Counted from the first letter of the stretch, positions 1 through 7,342 are shown. The stretch is DNA of 64,000 bases from Aquimarina sp. RZ0 (GCF_008370685.1 NZ_VTZU01000014.1:1-64000), one strand, 5' to 3'. The notes: generated by a model from the letters alone, not told the origin. Made by a program: numbers and translations.

Positions 1-352
1 TTCCTTCTACACTTTTTTTAAAAGAACGTATGTCTTATCGACCTTGTAAATATAGTAAAATTCCGTCTTTGTATTGCCAGCCACATCACCAAACCTATCT
101 TTACATAATTGGGCATTATGGGTACTTTCTTATGCCAACACTACACCCGCGCCCCATAATACAACTATGTAAAATAGGCGCGCACAGACTGCTAATATTG
201 AAGATTTGATGTTTAAGGCACGATTTTTACGGAAGATATTATAATATTATAGCGGTATAATTGTGTCGTAGACGTGATTTGGACGGTTCTAGTGGCATTT
301 TTAATGGTTTTGAGCTTGTTTACGTGACGTTCAATCGGCACTTTGCCTAACA

Positions 353-408
353 CTTCAAAAGTGGAAGATCACAACCGCATTATCCTTTTCAATCTTCCAC
401 TTTTGAAG
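353..408. repeat. Perfect 17-bp inverted repeat
   Basis: Arms at 353-369 and 392-408 are exact reverse complements separated by 22 nt. There is no gene end beside it and no long T-run, so a simple terminator role is not obvious. Confidence 0.85.
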
Positions 409-432
409 CGTTTTTCCGTATGAGTAAGAACG

Positions 433-495
433 ATTATTATTAAAGTTGAAGTGCGCAAAGGCAGTTAGTTGCCGAGCTTCAACTTTAATAATAAT
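433..495. repeat. Perfect 19-bp inverted repeat
   Basis: Arms at 433-451 and 477-495 are exact reverse complements with a 25-nt loop. It follows the 353-408 palindrome by only 24 nt. A further 9-bp pair (571-579 with 593-601) lies just downstream. Confidence 0.85.
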
Positions 496-699
496 CATAG
501 CCTAGTGGCGATTGAACGAAGCTGCGTTGCACGCAAAACTGGCGAAGCCGTAGCGGAGAGGAGCAGCCGACACACAAAAGAGAACGTAGTGGTTTTGTGT
601 GCCAGACGATTTTTATGTTTTCCTATTTATCAAAATATAAACTTCAACATAAATAATCGGCTAGGCTGCGACCAAGCGGCGTAGCCAATGAAGTAGCGG

Positions 700-752
700 T
701 TTTGCTTAAATTAATATTCAGCGTTAGCGTACCTTATTGTTTTTAAGCAAAA
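700..752. repeat. 11-bp inverted repeat
   Basis: Arms at 700-710 and 742-752 are exact reverse complements (TTTTGCTTAAA and its partner). Two smaller hairpins follow at 844-866 (8-bp arms) and 928-942 (5-bp arms, stem AGCCC). Confidence 0.7.
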
Positions 753-1006
753 AAGTAGCTGCGGGTGATAGAGGAACAGAGCAAGGCTATTTGTTTGTAG
801 TGGAGACTGACGACCGAAGGTGAGGAAGTTGGAGCGGTATGGAACAAATGCTTTTTCTGCATTTGTGGAATAACAAAAAATAGCTTGCGGCGTGACGAAG
901 GAACTCCTTATAACAGCTTATTACAAAAGCCCTTTTCGGGCTGATGTGATAATAGTAAATCGGAGGCGATAGCCGACTCACTTGGCTTTTATCCTATGAA
1001 ACAAAA

Positions 1007-1031
1007 ATCCCGAACCTTTACGATTCGGGAT
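1007..1031 (-). terminator. Hairpin terminator of the DUF1016/micro-ORF operon
   Basis: An 8-bp perfect stem (ATCCCGAA with TTCGGGAT, 9-nt loop) lies 25 bp after the stop of the last micro-ORF; on the minus strand the stem is followed by T-rich sequence. Nearly the same hairpin recurs at 2531-2556 after the next gene upstream, so the two form a direct repeat bracketing the nuclease cassette. Confidence 0.65.
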
Positions 1032-1055
1032 ATGTGCGATTTTTCAAAGAAAGGT

Positions 1056-1172
1056 TTACCCTTCCCGTAAAATTTTCTCCATTTCAGCTAAAATGGCTTC
1101 ATCATTACAATCTAGTATAAATTGGATGATTTCTAACTTTAGCTTTATAATCTCTGATTCATTCATTTTCAT
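1056..1172 (-). CDS. Micro-ORF 3 of the nuclease cassette (38 aa)
   Basis: Reading the minus strand from ATG at 1172 gives a 38-residue acidic, helix-forming peptide; a second ATG two codons later (1166) is also possible. It overlaps the preceding micro-ORF by 14 bp in another frame, which suggests translational coupling. Its core, LEIIQFILDCNDEAILAEME, resembles that of micro-ORF 2 (an I-x(3,4)-C-x-D-E-x-L/I-L pattern), so the two may be diverged copies. Small helical peptides of this style occur as antitoxin-like proteins in Bacteroidota, but I cannot assign a family. The terminator hairpin follows at 1007-1031. Confidence 0.5.
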   Translation of the reverse strand: MKMNESEIIKLKLEIIQFILDCNDEAILAEMEKILREG

Positions 1173-1281
1173 TATGGTATTTTTTAGCAGCTTCTAATAT
1201 TTGTTCTAACAATACTTCGTCCTCACAAGTTGATATGAACTCTAGTAATTCTGCTCTCATTTTTTCTGTTTCATCTTCCAT
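1159..1281 (-). CDS. Micro-ORF 2 of the nuclease cassette (40 aa)
   Basis: ATG at 1281 lies 5 bp after the stop of micro-ORF 1, and the frame runs 40 codons to TGA at 1159. The peptide is strongly acidic and predicted helical, with the core LLEFISTCEDEVLLEQILEA, similar in pattern to micro-ORF 3. The tight spacing and shared pattern with its neighbours argue for a real gene rather than chance, but there is no independent support. The function is unknown; an antitoxin-like or regulatory partner of the DUF1016 nuclease is a guess from position. Confidence 0.5.
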   Translation of the reverse strand: MEDETEKMRAELLEFISTCEDEVLLEQILEAAKKYHNENE

Positions 1282-1286
1282 ATCTT

Positions 1287-1448
1287 TTAAAACTTTTGTT
1301 TTTCTTCTTCTGTTAATGCATTCCACCATTCTGGCTGCACCATTTTCTTTCTATATACCAATATACTTTTAATCACCTTAATGAATAACGGGTCTTTGAT
1401 AGTACTTATCTCTTCTTGTATTGCTGTTATTTCTTTTTCTATATCCAT
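1287..1448 (-). CDS. Micro-ORF 1: small antitoxin-like protein (53 aa)
   Basis: ATG at 1448 lies 7 bp after the stop of the DUF1016 gene, and the frame runs 53 codons to TAA at 1287. It has an N-terminal helix rich in Glu and Ile, a middle basic segment (VYRKKMVQ) and a C-terminal EWWNALTEEEKQKF. A Trp-Trp followed by an acidic EEEK helix recalls the ends of small Bacteroidota antitoxin-like proteins that accompany RelE/ParE toxins; this is a resemblance noted by eye, not a search result. It is probably cotranscribed with the nuclease and micro-ORFs 2 and 3. Confidence 0.55.
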   Translation of the reverse strand: MDIEKEITAIQEEISTIKDPLFIKVIKSILVYRKKMVQPEWWNALTEEEKQKF

Positions 1449-1455
1449 TTACCTA

Positions 1456-2484
1456 CTATTTCTTATCTATGAACTTCTGTAAATGTTCTACAATTTCTTC
1501 TGCTGACGGTAATAGTTCTTGCATGTCTTCTGGTAGTTCTTCTGTAATTCTATAATCTGCAACACCCATTGGAGCATTCACACGTTTTAAAGCATATTCT
1601 ACAACGGTTCTATTTTTTCCTTTACAAATGATGATTCCTATGGATGGGTTTTCGTCTTCTCCTTTTTCTTGCTCATCTAATGCGGTTAGATAAAATTGCA
1701 TCTGTCCTGCGTGTTCTGGCTTAAATTTTGTCGTCTTTAATTCGATAACCACTAAACTCTTTAATCTCCTGTGATATAACAACAAGTCAACATAAAAATC
1801 ATCTTCTCCAACAGTTACTTTATATTGATTACCTATAAAAGCAAAATCAGATCCCATTTCCATTAAAAAAGAACGTATGTTTTTTATAAGTCCGAGTTCC
1901 ATTTCCCGCTCTCCATAATTTTCACTCATTCCCAAAAAATCAAAGCTATAACTATCCTTGACTGCTAATTTTGCCTGATGTCTATATTTCTCTTCTAAAG
2001 TCTTGTCAAAGTTGGTTTGATTCAATAAAAAACGTTCATAAGATTTACTTTCTATTTGATGGATCAATACATTTTTTGTCCAACCATACTTTTTAACCAT
2101 TTGGATGTAAAATTCACGTTCTAAATCATCTTTACATTTCTCCATTATTAAAATATTATGACTCCATCCTATTTCTTGCACCAATGGTGCAAGTTTTGAG
2201 TTTTCAGAATATTTTATGTAAAACTTACGCATCCTCCAAAGGTTATCCGTAGAAAAACCTTTTACTCCAACAAACTCTTTTTGTAAATCTTTTGATAAGG
2301 TTTCTACTACTGATTTTCCCCAACCAAATTGTTCTTGCTTTTCAACAATAGATTTACCTATTGCCCAGTATAATTTGATTAATTGCTTGTTTACCTGTTT
2401 TAAAGCTTCGTATTGAGATTGATATACCTGTTCTTTAATTTCTTGTAAAAAAGTAGTGTAAGTTGTTTTGTTTATTTTACTCAT
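1456..2484 (-). CDS. DUF1016 (YhcG-type) PD-(D/E)XK nuclease family protein
   Basis: This is a 342-aa protein with the two-part DUF1016 layout. The N-terminal helical domain (about residues 10-155) carries the family landmarks YWAIGKSIVE, GWGKSVVETLSKDL and the W-R-M-R-x-F/Y block. The C-terminal nuclease-like domain (about 178-330) shows a PD-(D/E)XK-type core with D233 (YVDLLLYH) and E248-x-K250 (VVIELKT). Length is normal for the family. Such proteins often sit in mobile or restriction-type gene clusters; a biochemical role is poorly established, so nuclease activity is inferred from the motif. Three micro-ORFs follow immediately on the same strand and probably share its transcript. A TAnnTTTG-like box (2490-2497, minus strand) sits only 5 bp before the ATG, which would imply a nearly leaderless mRNA if real. 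Confidence 0.9.
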   Translation of the reverse strand: MSKINKTTYTTFLQEIKEQVYQSQYEALKQVNKQLIKLYWAIGKSIVEKQEQFGWGKSVVETLSKDLQKEFVGVKGFSTDNLWRMRKFYIKYSENSKLAPLVQEIGWSHNILIMEKCKDDLEREFYIQMVKKYGWTKNVLIHQIESKSYERFLLNQTNFDKTLEEKYRHQAKLAVKDSYSFDFLGMSENYGEREMELGLIKNIRSFLMEMGSDFAFIGNQYKVTVGEDDFYVDLLLYHRRLKSLVVIELKTTKFKPEHAGQMQFYLTALDEQEKGEDENPSIGIIICKGKNRTVVEYALKRVNAPMGVADYRITEELPEDMQELLPSAEEIVEHLQKFIDKK

Positions 2485-2530
2485 AATTACAAAGTTATTA
2501 TTTTATCTTGTTTAGATCGTATTCATTAAT

Positions 2531-2556
2531 AAATCCCGAACCTTACGATTCGAGAT
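2531..2556 (-). terminator. Hairpin terminator after the 96-aa gene
   Basis: A 10-bp stem with one mismatch lies 18 bp after the stop of the minus-strand gene at 2574. It is almost the same sequence as the hairpin at 1007-1031. Confidence 0.5.
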
Positions 2557-2573
2557 TTATTAGTATTAGTTGT

Positions 2574-2864
2574 CTACATTAATTTAGATGCTGATTGTAT
2601 TAGTTTTGCTATTCCTTCAAGTTCATCAGAAGGATAACTGGCTAGTAGGATTTTTGATATCCAAAACATACAGTCTTTCATATCCCTGTTAGTTTCTAGA
2701 TCATCATTTAACTGACTTAATAAATTCAGGTTTTCTAATAAGGTATGTTGCATAAAACTTAGTTCACCCAAGTCAGTTACAGGGATTCTAATATATGTTT
2801 CTTGGGTTTTGGTATCGATATGTACCGTATTGGCATACTTTGCCGTAAATTCTTGTAAATTCAT
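2574..2864 (-). CDS. Hypothetical small protein of the mobile element (96 aa)
   Basis: I do not recognise this family. The 96-aa product is acidic, with no signal peptide or membrane segment. A beta-type N-terminal part (YIRIPVTDLGELSF) is followed by helices (LLENLNLLSQLNDDLETN and SDELEGIAKLIQSASKLM). It sits between the nuclease cassette and the two recombinases, all on the minus strand, and has its own terminator-like hairpin. Position suggests an accessory protein of the element. The start is supported only by being the first ATG of the frame. Confidence 0.6.
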   Translation of the reverse strand: MNLQEFTAKYANTVHIDTKTQETYIRIPVTDLGELSFMQHTLLENLNLLSQLNDDLETNRDMKDCMFWISKILLASYPSDELEGIAKLIQSASKLM

Positions 2865-2865
2865 T

Positions 2866-3003
2866 GTTACAGTTTTTAAGGAGTGAAAGAACCCGTTTTA
2901 GCCTTCCTTCTGTACTGTAACATACAGCGCAAGGGTTTCCCTACTTGCAGACGTGACGGGCATAATTTTTAAGACACTGTTTTCGTGGTTACAGTTTTAA
3001 GGA
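2866..3003. repeat. Pair of short direct repeats between small gene and recombinases
   Basis: The motif GTTACAG-T(4,5)-AAGGA occurs at 2866-2882 and again at 2988-3003, about 120 bp apart, followed each time by similar A-rich sequence. The intervening segment is gene-free and has a small CTGTA/TACAG dyad. The repeats lie just downstream of a recombinase gene, so they could be recombination or binding sites; there is no further evidence. Confidence 0.45.
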
Positions 3004-3065
3004 ATAAAAATACTATGTTTTTCCTGTTTAAGGGCTTCTATTTTGTGTTTTCATAATGTATTATT

Positions 3066-3947
3066 TTATCCTATTGGATGATATTTATCGATATCAGTTT
3101 GTAAATCTTCTAAGTCATTGATTAGATACGCTTCCGTAGAACTTACAAAACGGTGTCCTGCCATATATTGGGTTTCCCGTAGGTTGTAATTTTTGAGCCA
3201 ATGGGTAATAACCGAAGTTCGTATTTGTTTAAGGCTTTCTATTTTTCTGCTTTGCTTACGTAGTTGCTGCATTAGTTTTTGAAGGACATTACCTAGTTGT
3301 AAGCTATTTCCTGTACTGACTAAAAATAGATCGGTCTCTTTTTGGGTTTCCGATAATATGGCTTGCCTAGTTTGTAAGGTATATTCCATAATATCTAGTA
3401 TTTGGTGGGATTCCAGTTTTAGGGTTCTTTCGTTACTTCTTCTTGTCGCTGCGATGTAAATGTTTCCTTCCCGTAGTTTTACATCTTGGATCGTTAGTTT
3501 TTTGAGTTCTGTAGTAGTAAGACCTTGATATACCAATAAACTAACGATAATTTCATTACGCTTTTCAGATGGGCTTTGACTTGATAATTCTTTATAATCG
3601 TAATATAATTTTTGGAGTTCTTGCTTACTAAGGATATGATATAAGTTTCTACGTTTGATGCCTTTAATATCAATATTTGTGGTTGGATTATCATTTCGTA
3701 AGTTTCGTTTCACGACCCATTTATAATAATGGTTTAAGCTGTTGATATAGGATTGTATGGCACGACTACCTACATTTTTGTTTCGTAGATGTTGGATATA
3801 ACCTAGCAATTCCCTGTAAGTTGCTTGTTCAGATTCTATTTGCTGTGCATCTGTCCAAGTGATAAAGGCGAGTAAGTTCTTTTGATAGGTAGCTGTGGTT
3901 TGAGAACTAAAACCTTTTGATAACAAGTAGCTTTTAAAATCATTCAT
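3066..3947 (-). CDS. Tyrosine recombinase family protein with degenerate active site
   Basis: This is a 293-aa member of the phage-integrase family. It has a core-binding SAM-like domain at about residues 1-85 and a catalytic-like domain at about 105-290. Of the usual R-H-x-x-R-H-Y set, the second Arg (R243), the GH His (H265) and the Tyr nucleophile (Y274) are visible. The first Arg is replaced by Thr (GLTTTEL, T144, where active enzymes have GLR) and the His three residues before R243 is Lys (K240). Its start overlaps the 3' end of the complete recombinase upstream by 8 bp, so the two are probably translated together. It may be a structural or regulatory partner in a heteromeric recombinase, or an inactive remnant; the long intact frame favours a retained role. 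Confidence 0.85.
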   Translation of the reverse strand: MNDFKSYLLSKGFSSQTTATYQKNLLAFITWTDAQQIESEQATYRELLGYIQHLRNKNVGSRAIQSYINSLNHYYKWVVKRNLRNDNPTTNIDIKGIKRRNLYHILSKQELQKLYYDYKELSSQSPSEKRNEIIVSLLVYQGLTTTELKKLTIQDVKLREGNIYIAATRRSNERTLKLESHQILDIMEYTLQTRQAILSETQKETDLFLVSTGNSLQLGNVLQKLMQQLRKQSRKIESLKQIRTSVITHWLKNYNLRETQYMAGHRFVSSTEAYLINDLEDLQTDIDKYHPIG

Positions 3948-4896
3948 CTTGTTGAGCTATTAAGTGAGTGTAAATTTGTGTGCTTTCTAGGCTGGTATGT
4001 CCTAAAAACCTGCTGATATTTTCTAATGGCATTCCATTTTGAAGTAGGTGTGTAGCGATACTATGTCGTAATACGTGCAGGCGTACATTTTTCTCTTGTA
4101 ATACAATATCATCAGTTCTTTGTTGTAATATTTTTAATCGTATGGCAATGGATTGTGCCGTAAGTTGTTTGCCACGTTCACCTATGAAAAATGCACTTTC
4201 TGTTTTGTCTTTTATCAGTATTGGTCTGCCATCGTATACATATTCTTGCAAGTAGTTTAGGTTGGCTTTGTTGATGGGTACAAACCGTTCTTTATTAGCT
4301 TTTCCTTTTCTGACGTGGAGTATCTGCCGATCAAAATTAATATCCTCTACTTGTAAATGATACCCTTCATTTCTGCGTAATCCACAACCGTAAAATATGG
4401 TTAGTATAGCACAGTCACGCAGCGCAATCGCTTCAAAAAAGTATTGGGGTTTGGTGTGTTTTATATTTCTGGGATAATGTCTTGTAGCTTTGTATAGATG
4501 CCTAATTTCTTGTATAGTTAAGGTTTCGATTGTTCCTGTGTCGTCTTGCTCCCAATCAATGGATAATTTAGGTAAGGTTATTCTACCATTTTGGCGTAAA
4601 TAGTCTGTAAACTTGTAAAGTGCTTGTAAATGTTTGTTCAGACTGCCATTGCTTAGTGCTCCACCTTTTCTATCATTACTACGTAATTTTAGATGGTTAT
4701 AATATTCTTTGATAATCAGGTTATCTAGTTCTTTGATATGAGGAATATTCTTTTGTTCTAAGTAGTAGAGTAATTCCCGTATATGATTTGGCAGATTATA
4801 AACGGTACTTTCTGCATAACCTAAAATATCCAACCATTCCTTAAAAGAAGCTTCTAAGTATTGGTAACTTTCATTTTTTAAGGTTAATTTTCTCAT
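3940..4896 (-). CDS. Site-specific tyrosine recombinase (integrase), complete active site
   Basis: This is a 318-aa phage-integrase-type recombinase. The N-terminal SAM-like DNA-binding domain (about residues 12-105) precedes the catalytic domain (about 125-312). The full catalytic set is readable: R174 in GCGLRRNE, a Lys-rich beta-hairpin (RKGKANKERFVPI), H274 and R277 in HVLRHSIATHLL, H300 in FLGHTS and Y309 in TQIYTHL. It should perform strand exchange through a 3'-phosphotyrosine intermediate. It is encoded 39 bp after the ATPase gene and overlaps the degenerate recombinase by 8 bp, giving an operon ATPase-recombinase-recombinase. The likely role is integration or excision of the element. 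Confidence 0.93.
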   Translation of the reverse strand: MRKLTLKNESYQYLEASFKEWLDILGYAESTVYNLPNHIRELLYYLEQKNIPHIKELDNLIIKEYYNHLKLRSNDRKGGALSNGSLNKHLQALYKFTDYLRQNGRITLPKLSIDWEQDDTGTIETLTIQEIRHLYKATRHYPRNIKHTKPQYFFEAIALRDCAILTIFYGCGLRRNEGYHLQVEDINFDRQILHVRKGKANKERFVPINKANLNYLQEYVYDGRPILIKDKTESAFFIGERGKQLTAQSIAIRLKILQQRTDDIVLQEKNVRLHVLRHSIATHLLQNGMPLENISRFLGHTSLESTQIYTHLIAQQDE

Positions 4897-4935
4897 TGCA
4901 CTTATATCTTTTGAAGGAACACAGGAACAGTTAGT

Positions 4936-6546
4936 CTAATTGGCTGTTTTTGTTTTGTTTAACCGTTCCATTTTAGATTTGGAACGCTTTGGAACACTGG
5001 AACGTAGCGAGTCGCCACAGACAGTATTTTTAATCTTACTTAGACAATCATCTAAAACCGTTTGTATTTGTGCTTCTAACTCTTGGTATTCCTTCTCATT
5101 GGTCAGTTTATAGCGATTGGTTTGTTTTCCTTTTTGTTTGATTAGCTGTATTAAATAACTATCTATTAATTGCTTGTGATACCGCCATTGCGTAGTTTTT
5201 GGTAATCGTAATTGCTTACGGACTTCTAATGCTGTAAAGTCCTTTTTCTTCTTCGTTTTTAGATACTCTTTTAGATTTTCAAGATAATTTCTACAACTTC
5301 CCGTAAGTTCATCACTTTTACGTAGTAATACTTCTTTGAGTAACATATTTGCATTTTCAATATCCTCTAAGGTGGTTTCAATATACATTTCACCCGTTTC
5401 CTTATCTGTCTGTTGCTCTCGTTGGTATTGATAGTAAAAGGTAATCGCTTCTATAAATTGTAAATAGTGATTGTTGGTTCTTCGTGGTTTAAATACTGAT
5501 TGTGGAAGATTGAGTTTATTGGCATATGGATTTCTTACTGTAATAGGTTTAAGTATTCTTTGAGTGTTCTGTAAAAACTCTTGTATTTCTTTTTGTTCGT
5601 AAGTATTTATTTCGCCGGCAGATAATTGACGTTGATACCCCATTATTTTCTCATCCTGTATGGTGCTTTCATCGAGATATATTAAAAAACTACGATTTGC
5701 ATTATCTTCATAAATATGTTCTTTGGTGGTACAACCTGCAACACAAACAGGGCCTTCTACCACAAGATATTTTGTTTGGGTTTCTCCTTTATGATTTTTA
5801 CTGGCAATGGTTTTTACAATACGTTTTTTAGTTTGTAGCTCTCGTAATGGATAGAGTGCATTTTCTGCACCGTCTAAATCCTCTATTAATATGACTTTGT
5901 GTTTGAGTTCTTGTTTACCAAAGTAATAGAATGCGTTTTCTGATAAGGTTGTGATACTTACCCGTTCTTCTTCTGGGATAAGTTCTCCCACAGATGATTG
6001 CAAATGTGTTTTCCCTGTTCCTGAACTTCCTAGACTTATGACGTGTAGCGGTTGTTGTCGTTTTCTTGATGTAAAGATTAGATACATTAATAATCTATTG
6101 GTTTCTTCTCCGATTACGCCGCTTTTACCGATCAAATCATTAGTCGTTTGTAGTAAGTCTGGTTGTGTTAGGAAGGTTTCTGCGACTTCTTTTTCTGCTA
6201 TATTTAATTGTTTTACTTTAGGTTTTAGGTTTTCCTCTTTTTGCTTAATCAGGTTTAACTTGTATTTTTCTAGTTCTTCTGTGAGTTCTGATAAGTTGGC
6301 TGCAATAACATTTGTACCGATTTCTAGTTTTTCAGCACATTTACGTATGAACTTTTCTAATTGTGTATCATTATATAAATCTAGGTTATGACGAACTGGT
6401 GGTCTACTGCTTTCTTGTAATTGTACTTTGACTGTGATACGCATTCTATCCAATCCTTCTAATCGTATACCTCCTAAGACTGTTAGTTCTAGAATGTCAT
6501 TTTCGTAAATGAGTTGGTCTGTGTTATCAATCTGCAATTTGTTCAT
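4936..6546 (-). CDS. Mobile-element AAA-type ATPase with C-terminal winged-helix-like tail
   Basis: This is a 536-aa soluble protein. The middle carries a P-loop ATPase: Walker A is GSSGTGKT (173-180) and Walker B is VILIED (218-223), followed by an arm with VCVAGCTTKEHIY and a Ser/Asn-Arg stretch. The N-terminal part (about 85-135) is a charged, probably coiled helix. The C-terminal region (about 430-500) looks like a winged helix (FTALEVRKQLRLPKTTQWRY). The arrangement fits replication-initiator or helicase-type ATPases of Bacteroidota mobile elements (MCM/D5-like class), but I cannot name a family. It is the first gene of the minus-strand operon with the recombinases and is divergent from the XRE regulator, whose operator-like repeats cover its upstream region. 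Confidence 0.7.
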   Translation of the reverse strand: MNKLQIDNTDQLIYENDILELTVLGGIRLEGLDRMRITVKVQLQESSRPPVRHNLDLYNDTQLEKFIRKCAEKLEIGTNVIAANLSELTEELEKYKLNLIKQKEENLKPKVKQLNIAEKEVAETFLTQPDLLQTTNDLIGKSGVIGEETNRLLMYLIFTSRKRQQPLHVISLGSSGTGKTHLQSSVGELIPEEERVSITTLSENAFYYFGKQELKHKVILIEDLDGAENALYPLRELQTKKRIVKTIASKNHKGETQTKYLVVEGPVCVAGCTTKEHIYEDNANRSFLIYLDESTIQDEKIMGYQRQLSAGEINTYEQKEIQEFLQNTQRILKPITVRNPYANKLNLPQSVFKPRRTNNHYLQFIEAITFYYQYQREQQTDKETGEMYIETTLEDIENANMLLKEVLLRKSDELTGSCRNYLENLKEYLKTKKKKDFTALEVRKQLRLPKTTQWRYHKQLIDSYLIQLIKQKGKQTNRYKLTNEKEYQELEAQIQTVLDDCLSKIKNTVCGDSLRSSVPKRSKSKMERLNKTKTAN

Positions 6547-6551
6547 AACTC

Positions 6552-6646
6552 CCTAAATCTTACTATTTAGGTTCAAATATACCTAAAACGTTTTAAAAAA
6601 CAACTCAATCAATTGTTTTTAAACCTAAATAAGTCCTTTACATTTG
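6552..6646. promoter_or_regulatory. Divergent promoter with operator-like CCTAAA half-sites
   Basis: Copies of ACCTAAA or its complement lie at 6552-6558 (CCTAAAT), 6566-6572, 6581-6587 and 6623-6629. Those at 6566-6572 and 6581-6587 form a symmetric dyad with 8 nt between the arms. A flavobacterial promoter for the XRE gene is visible: TTG at 6613-6615, 23-nt spacer, TACATTTG (TAnnTTTG) at 6639-6646, 33 bp before the ATG. A half-site lies inside that spacer, so the XRE protein could repress both its own gene and the ATPase-recombinase operon. Confidence 0.65.
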
Positions 6647-6679
6647 TGAAAACACACTATTTAAGGTAGATTTACGATT

Positions 6680-7009
6680 ATGAAGTTTGCAGAACGGTTA
6701 CAGGAATTACGAAAAAAGAACAAGTTCTCACAAGAAGAACTGGCTAAACAGGTAGATATACACGTTAATGTATTGGGAAGATATGAGCGTGGAGATTCTA
6801 ACCCTTCTATTGAAGTAGCTACCAAACTGGCTGATGCACTTACCGTATCATTGGATTATTTGGTTGGCAAAACAGAACTACTCGTTGATGAATCAATCAC
6901 CAACAAAATACTGACCATACAAAAACTACCCGAAAAAGATAGAGAACATATCCTATTTGCTCTTGATGCAATGATCCGTGATGCAAAAGCTCGATTGGCA
7001 TATTCTTAA
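6680..7009 (+). CDS. XRE-family transcriptional regulator
   Basis: This is a 109-aa protein. The N-terminal helix-turn-helix (about residues 4-62) has the Cro/C1 pattern RLQELRKKNKFSQEELAKQV ... VLGRYERGDSNPS. A hinge with the common VSLDYLVGKTE motif leads to a C-terminal helical part (LPEKDREHILFALDAMIRDA) typical of dimerising Bacteroidota XRE proteins. It is transcribed away from the ATPase-recombinase operon, with CCTAAA repeats in between. The likely role is the element's repressor or master regulator. A truncated paralogue follows at 7136-7333. Confidence 0.9.
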   Translation: MKFAERLQELRKKNKFSQEELAKQVDIHVNVLGRYERGDSNPSIEVATKLADALTVSLDYLVGKTELLVDESITNKILTIQKLPEKDREHILFALDAMIRDAKARLAYS

Positions 7010-7014
7010 AAACA

Positions 7015-7097
7015 AAAACAGCCACATTCTTTTTATAGATCGTGACTGTTCTTACTTTATTTTCTTACTCTTATCTACCAATCTGATACGGCACGAA
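7015..7097 (+). repeat. Direct repeat copy 1 behind the XRE gene, with hairpin
   Basis: It starts with AAAACAGCCACAT, contains an imperfect stem (ACAGCCAC with GTGACTGT) followed by a T-rich run, and continues through CTTACTCTTATCT and AATCTGATA to GGCACGA. The same order recurs at 7343-7421. The stem directly after the XRE stop probably serves as terminator. Confidence 0.7.
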
Positions 7098-7135
7098 GTC
7101 ACAGACATTCGCGCAGCACTCCTTTTTTTATTTAA

Positions 7136-7333
7136 TCATTCTTCGGAGAGCGAGTTGCAAAAACCTTTGATGTATCTGTAGATTATCTAATTGGTGAAGG
7201 ACAACTTTCTACTTACAATAAAGATATTTTAAAACGTATTAATGATATCGAGCATCTACCAGAAGAAGACAAACAACATATCTTTTACCTTATCGATAAT
7301 CTAGTAAAAGCAGCAAAACTAAAAACCCTATAA
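7136..7333 (+). pseudogene. 5'-truncated second copy of the XRE regulator
   Basis: The frame from about 7136 to TAA at 7333 encodes ERVAKTFDVSVDYLIGEGQL followed by a helical tail with HLPEEDKQHIFYLIDNLVKA. This matches the hinge and C-terminal half of the intact XRE protein at 6680-7009 (VSLDYLVGKTE, LPEKDREHILFALDAMI). The helix-turn-helix half is missing and no start codon with DNA-binding region is present, so it is a remnant. The flanking direct repeats show that gene plus downstream sequence was duplicated in tandem and then partly deleted or replaced. Confidence 0.75.
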
Positions 7334-7342
7334 CCCACAAAT

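Larger units (their letters stand above)
1..1055. other. Gene-poor, hairpin-rich stretch at the left end
   Basis: I see no convincing gene here. Short open frames exist (for example around 469-684 and 787-981) but they run through inverted repeats and have no protein-like composition. The stretch from about 340 to 1031 contains at least six perfect or near-perfect hairpins, and 500-760 looks richer in GC than its surroundings. It lies next to recombinase genes, so it may be an end, origin or recombination region of a mobile element; that is inference. Confidence 0.6.

Noticed and set aside
469..684. A 71-codon open frame on the plus strand
   Set aside because: It starts inside one arm of a perfect inverted repeat and crosses another; composition (Arg/Cys/Ser-rich) is not protein-like, so I treat it as chance within structured DNA.
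787..981. A 64-codon open frame on the minus strand
   Set aside because: It runs through two small hairpins and shows no recognisable domain or gene context.
6978..7181. A 67-codon frame overlapping the end of the XRE gene
   Set aside because: It is a different frame across the direct repeat and the XRE remnant; the remnant frame matches a real family and this one does not.
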